Position numbers and translations under genes: made by a program. A stretch of DNA of 49,099 nt from Photobacterium sanguinicancri (GTDB lineage Bacteria; Pseudomonadota; Gammaproteobacteria; Enterobacterales; Vibrionaceae), in contig NZ_NOIF01000013.1 of assembly GCF_002265265.1 (NCBI RefSeq), positions 1-49,099 on the forward strand, in the 5' to 3' direction. Every line of letters begins with the position of its first letter. Position 1 is the stretch's first letter. Shown here one piece after another: positions 39,439-48,917 of this stretch. Under the pieces are notes generated by a model, which saw nothing but the letters and a program-made list of their open reading frames with translations, was not told the origin of the DNA and ran no database searches.

Positions 39439-39522
39439 GCACGAGCGTAGGTAAAAGTACTATCTTGACAATAACTTGATAAGAAGTTGCTAGCGATGTC
39501 TGTTATCCCGACTGAATACCTG

Positions 39523-39531
39523 TGCTACCAT
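39523..39531 (+). promoter_or_regulatory. Candidate extended -10 of gcvR
   Basis: TGCTACCAT (TGn plus TACCAT) lies 32 bases before the gcvR ATG; no clear -35 box. Confidence 0.4.
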
Positions 39532-39562
39532 GCGGGAAAGATAACAATACGATGTAGAGAAT

Positions 39563-40102
39563 ATGGAACATTACTTAGTTATTACTGCAGTTGGTACGGA
39601 TCGTCCAGGCATCTCAGACGAAGTTACTCATCTTGTCACCGAATGTGGCTGTAACATCATAGACAGCCGTATTGCTCTGTTTGGCCATGAATTTACGCTC
39701 ATCATGTTATTGTCAGGCAATGGCAATGCCATCTCTCGCGTTGAAGCCTCCTTACCGCTAAAAGCGCAAGAGCATGAACTGCTCACGGTGATGAAGCGTA
39801 CTTCAAAACATAAAGCGCGCTTATTTTCATACACGGCTGACTTCCATATCGAAGCCGATGATATGCCGGGCTTAGTGGGTCAATTTACCCATTTCCTTGC
39901 CTCTCGAAAAGTCGATATCGCATCCTTAAGCGCACACACTCACGATGCCAGCGAGACTGACAGTACTGATCGTTTATTCATCCAAATCAGTACTAATATT
40001 CCCGAGGGTTGCAACCTCATGACATTACAAGAAGAATTCGAAGCCCTTTGCACCGATTTACTGGTGACAGGCACTGTCAATTTTGTTGGCCATAATCAAT
40101 AA
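39563..40102 (+). CDS. gcvR: Glycine cleavage system repressor GcvR
   Basis: GcvR is an accessory regulator that in E. coli binds GcvA and represses the glycine cleavage operon when glycine is scarce. The 179-residue protein consists of two ACT domains (about residues 4-75 and 90-170): HYLVITAVGTDRPGISDEV, then YTADFHIEADDMPGLVGQF. No DNA-binding domain is present, as expected. It is divergent from dapA and ten bases before bcp, the E. coli arrangement. Confidence 0.94.
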   Translation: MEHYLVITAVGTDRPGISDEVTHLVTECGCNIIDSRIALFGHEFTLIMLLSGNGNAISRVEASLPLKAQEHELLTVMKRTSKHKARLFSYTADFHIEADDMPGLVGQFTHFLASRKVDIASLSAHTHDASETDSTDRLFIQISTNIPEGCNLMTLQEEFEALCTDLLVTGTVNFVGHNQ

Positions 40103-40111
40103 GGAAGCCTC

Positions 40112-40588
40112 ATGAATACGTTGACCGCAGGTACTTCAGCCCCTGCTTTCACCCTACTAAACCAAGACAACGAAAACGTTAGCTTGGCTGATTTTAAAGG
40201 TAAAAAAGTCTTAGCTTATTTTTACCCCAAAGCCATGACACCAGGCTGTACTGTTCAAGCATGTGGCTTGCGTGATAGCAAAGCTGAATTAGATGCACAT
40301 AATGTTGTGGTACTGGGTATTAGTATTGACCCGGTAAAACGCCTACCTAAGTTCATTGAACGAGATAATTTAAACTTCACGTTACTGTCCGATGAAGATC
40401 ATGCCGTATCCGACCAATTTGGCGTCTGGGGCGAAAAAAAATTCATGGGTAAAATATACGACGGTCTTCATCGTCAAAGCTTTTTAATTAATGAAGAAGG
40501 CGTTATTGAACACGTTTTCAATAAATTCAAAACAAAAGATCATCATGAAGTTGTGCTTGCCTACTTAAATGAACACGCTGACGCCTAA
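40112..40588 (+). CDS. bcp: Thioredoxin-dependent thiol peroxidase (Bcp/PrxQ)
   Basis: Bcp is an atypical 2-Cys peroxiredoxin that reduces hydroperoxides with thioredoxin. The 158-residue protein has the peroxidatic and resolving cysteines five apart in TPGCTVQACGLRD, preceded by YFYPKAM. The strong Shine-Dalgarno AAGGAAG precedes the ATG. It follows gcvR and ends at a terminator. Confidence 0.96.
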   Translation: MNTLTAGTSAPAFTLLNQDNENVSLADFKGKKVLAYFYPKAMTPGCTVQACGLRDSKAELDAHNVVVLGISIDPVKRLPKFIERDNLNFTLLSDEDHAVSDQFGVWGEKKFMGKIYDGLHRQSFLINEEGVIEHVFNKFKTKDHHEVVLAYLNEHADA

Positions 40589-40615
40589 TATAGAGCAGTC
40601 AAACCGTTCAACTCA

Positions 40616-40645
40616 ATGCCTGCGCTGCTCACCGCAGGCATTTTT
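40616..40645 (+). terminator. Intrinsic terminator after bcp
   Basis: A 9-bp stem ATGCCTGCG/CGCAGGCAT with an 8-base loop and a T-run. Confidence 0.92.
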
Positions 40646-40830
40646 ATTGTTAAGCATGATCATCACCGACCAGCCATAATGCCACAACAAAAACCCGATA
40701 AAATTCGACTTCCCTCACTTTATCCATAAAAATCATCACTCAAACCTTGCTCAGAGCCTGCTCACTCAGATATAACCCCAGTTAGTTTGAAATAAAACCA
40801 AATCCAACTTTAATATTAAGGATAATGTTA

Positions 40831-41253
40831 ATGAACGACACACTACTGGGATTAATCTGGAACACGTCACGCGCAGTGCAAAACAAAGCACAAAGTACCG
40901 TTGGTCAGGTATCGCCTGAGCTCAATGCCGAACAAACGCTAATGCTGATGCTACTAAAAGAAGAAGAAGATGGCTTACGTCCAATCGATATTGCAGAGCG
41001 CTTAATGCGATCGAAAAGTTCGGTAACCAGCATTATTAAAACGGCTCAACGCCACGGTTTAGTGGCAACTCGTCCTCACCCACATAAAGGTAATTCAAAG
41101 TGTGTCCACCTCACAAAAAAAGGGGTGATGGTGTGTAACTCTGCGGGGAATAATATTCACTCTTTACTTGCAGAAGTCCCTCAAGGTTTAACAGATAAAG
41201 AAGTTGAGACTTGTCGAAAAGTACTGGAAGTGACACTCAATTGCTATCGCTAA
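40831..41253 (+). CDS. MarR-family transcriptional regulator
   Basis: This 140-residue protein has the MarR winged-helix layout: an N-terminal dimerisation helix, the recognition region RPIDIAERLMRSKSSVTSII, the wing (TRPHPHKGNSKCVHLTKKG) and C-terminal helices. The ligand and targets are unknown. The start at 40831 has AAGGA eight bases upstream; an ATG at 40825 is too close to it. It stands alone between bcp and a convergent PerM-type gene. I do not recall it at this place in E. coli, so it looks like a local addition. Two cysteines in the C-terminal half (CVHL, CNSAG) could allow redox sensing, which is inference. Confidence 0.88.
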   Translation: MNDTLLGLIWNTSRAVQNKAQSTVGQVSPELNAEQTLMLMLLKEEEDGLRPIDIAERLMRSKSSVTSIIKTAQRHGLVATRPHPHKGNSKCVHLTKKGVMVCNSAGNNIHSLLAEVPQGLTDKEVETCRKVLEVTLNCYR

Positions 41254-41280
41254 TCGGTGAGTAATAATCAGAGTAATCAT

Positions 41281-41310
41281 AAAAAATGGCGCATCGAAAT
41301 GCGCCATTTT
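41281..41310. terminator. Bidirectional terminator between the MarR gene and the permease
   Basis: AAAATGGCGCAT pairs with ATGCGCCATTTT around a CGAA loop: 12 perfect base pairs with A and T flanks. Confidence 0.95.
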
Positions 41311-41328
41311 ACTATATAAGAATAAGCG

Positions 41329-42402
41329 CTAGGCTTGCTCTTGTAACTCATCATCTTCTGTCGCTGAGAAAGCACTCCATACCGCTTTCACCAATGTTGC
41401 TAATGGAATAGCGAAGAACACCCCCCAGAAGCCCCAAAGGCCACCAAACACCAGCACCGCAATAATAATCGCCACAGGGTGAAGATTGACAGCTTCCGAG
41501 AATAAGATAGGTACTAATACGTTACCATCTAATGCTTGAATGATACCGTATGCCACCAGTAGCCACCAAAAATCAGGCGAGATGCCCCACTGGAACAAAC
41601 CAACCATCGCCACAGGAATGGTCACAGCTGCCGCGCCAATATATGGGATCAGCACAGAGAAACCGACTAAGACAGCCAGTAACAAGCCATAACGCAGATC
41701 TAAAATCACAAACGTCAGGTAACTGATTGAACCTACAATTAGGATCTCGGTTACTTTACCGCGAATATAATTTGAAATTTGCTGATTCATCTCCGCGCCA
41801 ACTTTACTGGCAAGGCGACGATTCTTTGGTAACACAGTCCCTAAGATAGACAACATTTCTTGCTTATCTTTCAGTAAGAAAAAGACCAGTAACGGAACCA
41901 AAATAAGATAAACACCGAGTGCTGCTAAGCTCACCAACGAGGCTAACGAGCCTTTCACTACGCTTTCACCCATACCCAATACTTTTTCTCGTAGGGTATT
42001 CATGAACGTATCCACTTGGTGTGGCTGCACAAAGTCAGGATAGCGTGATGGCAATGACGATACATAACTCTGCAAGTCATTAAACATAGTCGGTACATCA
42101 GACATCAGGTTTCCAATCTGATGCCAAATGGTAGGCACTAAACCAAACACCGCCATCACCATCAGCCCAACAAAGATCAATAAGACAACAGTCACGGAAA
42201 GCGATCGGGGCAAACCCAATTTATGTAAACGTGCAACTGGCCATTCGAGTAAATACGCCAACACAATTGCCACCAATAAAGGCGCTATCAAATTCCCTAA
42301 GAAATAAATCGTTAAAAAGCCACCCACAAGGATAACCACCAGACTCGCTGCATCTGGGTCTGAAAAACGTCGCTTATACCAGCGATTAAACATATCGAGC
42401 AT
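41329..42402 (-). CDS. perM: AI-2E/PerM family inner-membrane permease
   Basis: This 357-residue polytopic protein is of the AI-2 exporter (TqsA/PerM) superfamily. About eight hydrophobic segments are present, with two helices near the N-terminus (LVVILVGGFLTIYFLGNLIA), a soluble segment (about residues 90-150) and a C-terminal block ending in FGGLWGFWGVFFAIPLATLVKA, typical of the family. The substrate is unknown. It lies beside bepA as in E. coli (perM, formerly yfgO), and eight bases after a TusA-like gene. Confidence 0.86.
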   Translation of the reverse strand: MLDMFNRWYKRRFSDPDAASLVVILVGGFLTIYFLGNLIAPLLVAIVLAYLLEWPVARLHKLGLPRSLSVTVVLLIFVGLMVMAVFGLVPTIWHQIGNLMSDVPTMFNDLQSYVSSLPSRYPDFVQPHQVDTFMNTLREKVLGMGESVVKGSLASLVSLAALGVYLILVPLLVFFLLKDKQEMLSILGTVLPKNRRLASKVGAEMNQQISNYIRGKVTEILIVGSISYLTFVILDLRYGLLLAVLVGFSVLIPYIGAAAVTIPVAMVGLFQWGISPDFWWLLVAYGIIQALDGNVLVPILFSEAVNLHPVAIIIAVLVFGGLWGFWGVFFAIPLATLVKAVWSAFSATEDDELQEQA

Positions 42403-42410
42403 AACTGTCT

Positions 42411-42668
42411 CTATTTTTGCATTTTGGTGACAAAAAGAATCAATGACTGCGCCGAGTCATTCTGAATTTCAATAGCATAACCATGATTGATTAAGTATCG
42501 GGGAATATCTTGTCTCGCGCCTGAATCAGAAACATGAATCTCCAGCTTTTGTCCCAAACTCAACGCGTTAACAGCCCTTTTGGCTAATAATAGTGCCATA
42601 GGGCAGCGCTCAGTCATTAAATTAAGCAATTGCGTTTCCATTCCAGTGTGCTGACAGTTATTATCCAT
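42411..42668 (-). CDS. TusA/SirA-like sulfurtransferase-family protein
   Basis: This 85-residue protein has the TusA fold pattern: a conserved Cys-Pro (ERCPMALLLAKRAVNAL, Cys22), a central strand LGQKLEIHVSDSGARQDIP and a C-terminal strand. TusA passes persulfide sulfur for tRNA thiolation, and the Cys is the carrier in the family. Here the second proline of the usual CPxP is Ala. An ATG nine codons in is an alternative start. It is co-transcribed with the permease (8 bases) and divergent from bepA. Confidence 0.8.
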   Translation of the reverse strand: MDNNCQHTGMETQLLNLMTERCPMALLLAKRAVNALSLGQKLEIHVSDSGARQDIPRYLINHGYAIEIQNDSAQSLILFVTKMQK

Positions 42669-42800
42669 TTACGCATTGTAAATGACATCTGCTCGACAAA
42701 AAAGAAACCTGTACGGTGTTCTATTGTCTTATTGCTAATAGTCCCTGTTTTTCCGGGCTAGGACCCAACAATTCAGATCAAAGGCGATTGTATTATTTCT

Positions 42801-44255
42801 ATGTCCCGATTGAAGAAAGCCCCAGCTTATTTACTGATCACAGCATTATTGAGTAGCAGTTTGCCTATTCATGCTGAGACTTTTAACAGCTTACCAGAAA
42901 TTGGTACCACTGCGGCTTCAACCCTTACAATAGAAAAAGAACTGGAATATGGTGATGCTTACATGCGAATGCTGCGTGCAAGTCGACCTATCATCAGCGA
43001 TCCTCTTTTGGCCGATTACGTCCAAGATTTAGGCCACCGCCTAGTGGCTAACGCAAATGATGTCCGTACCCCATTCAACTTTTTCCTGATCCAAAATCGT
43101 GAAATCAACGCCTTTGCCTTCTTTGGTGGCTATGTAGCACTTCACAGTGGCTTATTTTTATATGCCAAATCAGAAAGTGAATTTGCCTCTGTTGTGGCGC
43201 ACGAAATCGCACACATCACCCAACGCCATTTAGCGCGAAGTATGGAAGATCAAGCCAAAAAGTCACCGGCAACTATGGCCGCAATGATAGGGTCTCTCAT
43301 GCTTGCCATTGCTTCACCAGAAGCAGGGATGGCTGCACTGCACGCAACAACAGCCGCTTCAGTCCAAGGGCAAATCAACTACACCCGCAGTAACGAAAAA
43401 GAAGCGGATCGCATCGGTATTGCTACTTTGGCTAAATCAGGCTTTGAAGTACAAGCAATGCCACGGTTTTTTGGTCGTCTGGCCGATCAATATCGTTATG
43501 CAAGCAAGCCTCCTGCGATGCTGCTGACTCACCCCTTACCGGAAGATCGTATTTCAGATACCCGAAACCGAGCAAGTCAATATCCGGCACGCCGGGTAGA
43601 GCCATCAGATCGTTATCTACTGGCCCGTTCACGTATTGTGGCGCGTTTTGCTGGGTTAGAAAGCGACGCGGCATTAGATTGGTTTGACCGTAAGTTGAAA
43701 AAGGCCAGAGGCCAACAAAAAGTCGCGCTGAACTATGGTAAAGCCTTAATACTGATAGATACGGGTAAATATGCACAAGCCCATGCCTTACTCGATCCAT
43801 TACTGGCCGCTGAACCAAACAATCGTTTCTTCATTGATTCCGCAACCGATTTAGACATTGGCGAGAAAAAATATGAATCCGCGATTGCTCGCTTACAGAG
43901 TGCTTTGAAGCAAAGTCCAGAGCAAAAAGTATTACGCTTAAACCTTGCCCATACCTACCAAGAAGCAGGGAAAGTCGATGACAGCTTATCGATGTTATTG
44001 CGTTATACCTACGATAACCCGAAAGATACCAATGGCTGGTACATGCTTGCCCAAGCACAAGGGGAAAAAGGAAATCGAGCAGCTGAACTAGCAGCCCGAG
44101 CTGAATTGCTCGCACTGCGTGGGTTGTGGGATAAAGCCATAAAAAACTATATCCAGGCCAGTCAATTAGTTGAGATAAATTCACTCGACCAAGCGCGTTA
44201 CGATGCTCGGATCGACCAACTTCGCTTATCTCGTGAAAAGTTTGCAGCACTGTAA
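42801..44255 (+). CDS. bepA: Outer-membrane-protein quality-control metalloprotease BepA
   Basis: BepA is a periplasmic M48 zinc protease and chaperone that helps LptD fold and degrades stalled barrel proteins. The 484-residue protein has a signal peptide (cleavage after PIHA), the HEIAH zinc site (residues 134-138), the third ligand region in SNEKEADRIG and a C-terminal TPR array (about residues 300-480). It is followed by an arsC-like gene, as in E. coli (yfgC-yfgD). Confidence 0.95.
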   Translation: MSRLKKAPAYLLITALLSSSLPIHAETFNSLPEIGTTAASTLTIEKELEYGDAYMRMLRASRPIISDPLLADYVQDLGHRLVANANDVRTPFNFFLIQNREINAFAFFGGYVALHSGLFLYAKSESEFASVVAHEIAHITQRHLARSMEDQAKKSPATMAAMIGSLMLAIASPEAGMAALHATTAASVQGQINYTRSNEKEADRIGIATLAKSGFEVQAMPRFFGRLADQYRYASKPPAMLLTHPLPEDRISDTRNRASQYPARRVEPSDRYLLARSRIVARFAGLESDAALDWFDRKLKKARGQQKVALNYGKALILIDTGKYAQAHALLDPLLAAEPNNRFFIDSATDLDIGEKKYESAIARLQSALKQSPEQKVLRLNLAHTYQEAGKVDDSLSMLLRYTYDNPKDTNGWYMLAQAQGEKGNRAAELAARAELLALRGLWDKAIKNYIQASQLVEINSLDQARYDARIDQLRLSREKFAAL

Positions 44256-44288
44256 ATACGCACAAGCCCCTCACAACACCTGATACAA

Positions 44289-44325
44289 GCTATCGCGATA
44301 ACCGATCTCGCGTGATCGCGATAGC
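44289..44325. repeat. Perfect 11-bp inverted repeat between bepA and the arsC-like gene
   Basis: GCTATCGCGAT at 44289-44299 is repeated in inverse at 44315-44325, separated by 15 bases. There is no T-tract, so it is not a standard terminator. It lies in a 182-base spacer. Confidence 0.7.
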
Positions 44326-44437
44326 AAAGCCACTGACACACGCCTTTCAATACCGCTTTATTCCCTTACAATGAAGCATCACTCCCTACGCGCTCAACAC
44401 GTTACCAGGGAGGATCAAAACTAAAAATGGAGAAACC

Positions 44438-45366
<929 letters not shown>

Positions 45367-45470
45367 GTTTTTTCCTTTACAGGAATCTCTCGGACACGAA
45401 AACAATTTGAGAACGTGGTAACGGAGCTTAAAACCAAGATGGAAAACAAACACTCGCAAGGAAGGTGTTT

Positions 45471-45896
45471 ATGGTAGCAATGCAACCTTTAACTCAGAAT
45501 CTACGCTATTTTGCGTTAACCAGTAACTTAAGCTTATTACTGTGGGTCGCGTTATGGCAGGGCGTTATCTCGCCGCACCCTCACCTCAATAACATCATCA
45601 TTATGCTTATGTGGGTATTTCCACTGCTATTACCTTTAAAAGGAATACTCGAGGCAAAGCCCTACACTCATGCGTGGGCTAATTTCATTTTGATGTTCTA
45701 CTTCCTGCATGCCCTCACTATTTTATGGATAGAGCCTGCAGAACGTTGGTTAGCAGCAGTAGAGCTTGGCATTACATCTTGTGCATTCATCGGCAATATC
45801 GTATTTGCCCGTCAACGAGGGCGGGAACTAGGAACGAAACTGCCACGCCTTTCTCAAGTCGAAAAAGAAGAGCACGCAAGACATCAAGACAAATAA
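45471..45896 (+). CDS. DUF2069 membrane protein
   Basis: This 141-residue inner-membrane protein has four hydrophobic segments, at about residues 17-34, 39-58, 68-87 and 94-112, then a basic C-terminal tail. It matches the DUF2069 family (LLLPLKGILEAKPYTHAWAN). The function is unknown. The ATG at 45471 has AAGGAAGG about six bases upstream; a GTG two codons earlier overlaps that site. It may be co-transcribed with the WrbA-like gene. Confidence 0.82.
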   Translation: MVAMQPLTQNLRYFALTSNLSLLLWVALWQGVISPHPHLNNIIIMLMWVFPLLLPLKGILEAKPYTHAWANFILMFYFLHALTILWIEPAERWLAAVELGITSCAFIGNIVFARQRGRELGTKLPRLSQVEKEEHARHQDK

Positions 45897-45926
45897 GTGG
45901 CAACGAATGCCATTTAACAACGCTAA

Positions 45927-45958
45927 AAAAAACGGCTGCATCATCTGCAGCCGTTTTT
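45927..45958. terminator. Bidirectional terminator between the DUF2069 and DUF2066 genes
   Basis: AAAAACGGCTGCA pairs with TGCAGCCGTTTTT (13 bp) around a TCATC loop. Confidence 0.95.
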
Positions 45959-45996
45959 ATATCTAACGCGTCGAATTCAGTCACCGCTTGGCACTG

Positions 45997-47292
45997 TTAA
46001 GGCTGCCAATAGAACTGATTTTCTACAGCAACTTCAGATGGCATCACAACATCAGCTGAACGCGGTTGGGTTACACTCCCTTCCGTTAATGTCGAATCTT
46101 CTTGGGCTATCGTTTTTTCAGGTGATACCACACCATCACCGACGATCACGGTATTGGTCGTTACGTCTTGCTCTGAACGCGAGACATCAGTATCGCTAAT
46201 ACTCTGCTCCTGATTAACAACATTAATATTGCTATCACTCTCAACTAAAGCTTGTCCTGTATAGCTATCTTCAGAAAGCGGAGTCATACGACGATCCAAC
46301 AACAGTTCGCGCTTAAACGCATCTTCAGTCGTTAACAGGTTTACACCAAACATCGCCTTATCGCCATGTAAACGCTGCACATCTACCGAAGCAACTGAGC
46401 TTAAACTTGTTAACATGCGCTCAAGTGTAAAGAAATCTTCCGTCGTTTGAATATTCGCCACACTAATGGTGAATAGACCTCGGCTTTCTCCCCCCAGTTG
46501 CACGGCATATTTTGCAGCCAACTGATCGGCAATCTGATTAACCATTTCACGTGTTGCAACTGCTAACTCACCACTCGCACGACCTTCTTTAGGCGCAACT
46601 TGTGATGCAACCAAGCGATCGGCCGACTGCTCGAAAAGCTGCCAAGAAAGCGAGACATTACTGCCATCTTCACGTGCTCGTACAATCAAAATTGATTCAG
46701 GGTTATAACGTAAACTCGCATTTGCAACAGGCTCAACAAAACCACCCCATAAATCAGGCACTGTGACGGCGGTAATATCTTCAAAATCACCAATAGGCAT
46801 CAATACTGGTACACCACGCTGATTAGCCGCGGTATTCATTTCCGTTTGCAGTGGGTTGCTTGTCTGATCCCATACAATTTCGCGTTCACGGTTATTCTCT
46901 TTTACTAACCAAACTAAAACGGCAGGACGCTGATCGCTCCATACGGTTGCATTGGCTTGAGCTAATAAGTTATGAACTTGCACGCGATCAAAAGTCATAT
47001 CTAAGGTTTGTTGACCATTTAGCGATCCAACACCGAATTGACTAATGTATTGGCTTGAGCTTGATAACGCCTTGCGAATAACCTCGTTATCGACCACCTG
47101 ACTCTGACCAGACACTTTCACCAGCACTTGCTCAAGGCCTTGCTGACGCGCGGTTTGTTCTGATTGCTTATCAGTATCTGGTAATACAACCTGAGCCTGA
47201 TATAAGTTATTCACTGTGGCAGCATTCAAAGGCAACGCCAATAACGCCAACATAAAAAAAGCAAAACGCAGCATAGAAAACTCATTCATCAT
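45997..47292 (-). CDS. DUF2066 secreted protein
   Basis: This 431-residue protein has a signal peptide (cleavage near LPLNAA|TVNNLYQAQV) and a DUF2066 body of about 320 residues (QGLEQVLVKVSGQSQV, WQLFEQSADRLVASQ). The role is unknown and presumably periplasmic. The last 90 residues are low complexity, rich in Ser, Thr, Val, Asp and Glu, ending in FYWQP. ATG codons at 47292, 47289 and 47274 are possible; the last gives the most compact signal peptide. It is divergent from uraA and lies where E. coli has hda. Confidence 0.82.
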   Translation of the reverse strand: MMNEFSMLRFAFFMLALLALPLNAATVNNLYQAQVVLPDTDKQSEQTARQQGLEQVLVKVSGQSQVVDNEVIRKALSSSSQYISQFGVGSLNGQQTLDMTFDRVQVHNLLAQANATVWSDQRPAVLVWLVKENNREREIVWDQTSNPLQTEMNTAANQRGVPVLMPIGDFEDITAVTVPDLWGGFVEPVANASLRYNPESILIVRAREDGSNVSLSWQLFEQSADRLVASQVAPKEGRASGELAVATREMVNQIADQLAAKYAVQLGGESRGLFTISVANIQTTEDFFTLERMLTSLSSVASVDVQRLHGDKAMFGVNLLTTEDAFKRELLLDRRMTPLSEDSYTGQALVESDSNINVVNQEQSISDTDVSRSEQDVTTNTVIVGDGVVSPEKTIAQEDSTLTEGSVTQPRSADVVMPSEVAVENQFYWQP

Positions 47293-47620
47293 TTAGATAT
47301 ATTCCGATCATAAGGTGATTTGCCTATCAGCAGCAACCTCTTAGCCCCGATATCGTGACAGATTTTAGTCAATCTTCATGTTTTTATATTTTTCCGCCTT
47401 CAGATCTGCCATTCCTCAGCAAAAAGTCTGTGGTACCCACAAAACCAAAGTGAAATATCGCATCGCTTACAGGAATTAGTGATGCTCCGTACAAAAGGGA
47501 TGTATCCATATCAGTGATAGAAAAAACTCTATTTCAAAGCATAGGTAATCGTTTGCTGCTGTGATAGGATTGCGCGATTTTATTTTTAGAAGACCAAATT
47601 TTGACAAGGTGGATAAAAAA
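47293..47620. other. Divergent region between the DUF2066 gene and uraA
   Basis: These 328 bases hold both promoters. A candidate PurR-type box is listed separately. A frame opening at GTG 47561 extends uraA by 20 codons but lacks a Shine-Dalgarno. Confidence 0.5.
47543..47558 (+). promoter_or_regulatory. Candidate PurR box before uraA
   Basis: AGGTAATCGTTTGCTG matches 9 of the 11 fixed positions of the E. coli PurR consensus (ANGCAANCGNTTNCNT). It lies 62 bases before the uraA start. This was judged by eye only. Confidence 0.3.
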
Positions 47621-48871
47621 ATGATGCAGGTTCTCCAAGGTGCACAAATGTTATTTGTCGCATTCGGTGCATTAGTGCTGGTTCCGTTACTAACTGGCCT
47701 CGACCCCAATGTTGCCCTATTTGGTGCAGGTATAGGTACCCTTCTTTTCCAAGTGATCACCAAACGTTCTGTTCCTATCTTCCTCGCTTCATCTTTCGCT
47801 TTTATTGCTCCTATTATGTACGGCATCCAAACTTGGGGCGTAGCCAGCACCATGGGTGGCCTAATGATGGCTGGGGTTGTATACGTACTCATGGGCGTTG
47901 TGATCAAAGTTCGCGGCGTCGGAATCATCCATAAATTACTGCCGCCAGTCGTTGTTGGCCCAGTTATCATGGTAATAGGCTTAGGTCTGGCACCAGCTGC
48001 AGTCAACATGGCTGTTGGTAAAAGTGGGGACGGTGGCATCCAACTGGTTAACGGTGATGCGGCGATTTGGATTTCTGCCGCCTCATTACTTACAACAATC
48101 ACATTCAGCGTATTTGCCAAAGGCTTCTTTAAACTCGTACCTATCATGGCGGGTGTTGTTACGGGTTACTGTGTCAGCCTTGCTTTTGGTGTGGTCGACT
48201 TTACGCCTGTGGTACAAGCAAGTTGGTTAGCAATGCCGAACTTCACTTACCCTGAATTCAACATCAATGCAGTGCTATTCATGATTCCAGTTGCGATCGC
48301 ACCCGCGGTTGAGCACGTGGGTGACATGTTGGCAATCTCAAATGTCACCGGTAAAGACTACCTTAAAAAGCCGGGACTACACCGTACGATGGCGGGTGAC
48401 GGCATCGCAACAATTGCAGCATCTATGTTTGGCGCACCGCCCAATACAACTTACTCAGAAGTCACCGGTGCGGTAATGCTAACCAAAGCTTTTAACCCTA
48501 TCATCATGACATGGGCCGCTGTAACAGCACTTGTATTGGCATTTGTTGGTAAGCTTGGCGCTGTACTACAAACCATTCCAGTTCCTGTAATGGGTGGCAT
48601 TATGATTTTGCTGTTTGGTTCAATCGCAACAGTAGGCCTAAATACTCTGATTAAAAACCAAGTAGACCTACACAAGGCACGTAACCTTGTGATTGTAGCG
48701 GTAACACTGGTATTTGGTATTGGTGGCATGGCTTTTGGTATCGGCGAATTCAGCCTTCAAGGTGTCAGCCTATGCGGTATCGTCGCGATTTTGCTTAACC
48801 TTGTTTTACCAGATGACCTGGGGGAATCACACGTTGTTGATAATGCACAGATTGATGGCATTGAGAAATAA
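47621..48871 (+). CDS. uraA: Uracil permease (NCS2 family)
   Basis: UraA is a uracil:proton symporter of the inner membrane. The ATG at 47621 has AAGGTGGA seven bases upstream and begins just before the first helix (MMQVLQGAQMLFVAFGALVL), giving 416 residues. NCS2 signatures are visible: SSFAFIAPIMYG, the substrate-site Glu and His in APAVEHVGDMLA and the second Glu in PNTTYSEVTG. About 14 membrane segments are expected. upp, its usual partner, is not next to it within the window. A terminator follows. Confidence 0.94.
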   Translation: MMQVLQGAQMLFVAFGALVLVPLLTGLDPNVALFGAGIGTLLFQVITKRSVPIFLASSFAFIAPIMYGIQTWGVASTMGGLMMAGVVYVLMGVVIKVRGVGIIHKLLPPVVVGPVIMVIGLGLAPAAVNMAVGKSGDGGIQLVNGDAAIWISAASLLTTITFSVFAKGFFKLVPIMAGVVTGYCVSLAFGVVDFTPVVQASWLAMPNFTYPEFNINAVLFMIPVAIAPAVEHVGDMLAISNVTGKDYLKKPGLHRTMAGDGIATIAASMFGAPPNTTYSEVTGAVMLTKAFNPIIMTWAAVTALVLAFVGKLGAVLQTIPVPVMGGIMILLFGSIATVGLNTLIKNQVDLHKARNLVIVAVTLVFGIGGMAFGIGEFSLQGVSLCGIVAILLNLVLPDDLGESHVVDNAQIDGIEK

Positions 48872-48887
48872 CAGCTAGCCAAATAAT

Positions 48888-48917
48888 AAAAACGGTAACC
48901 TTATGGTTGCCGTTTTT
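48888..48917 (+). terminator. Intrinsic terminator after uraA
   Basis: AAAAACGGTAACC pairs with GGTTGCCGTTTTT (13 bp, one G-U) around a TTAT loop. Confidence 0.93.

Noticed and set aside
43831-44274. A 147-codon minus-strand frame
   Set aside because: Antisense to the TPR part of bepA, with no domain or ribosome-binding site.
47476-48147. A 223-codon minus-strand frame
   Set aside because: Antisense to uraA; composition reflects the hydrophobic codons of the permease on the other strand.
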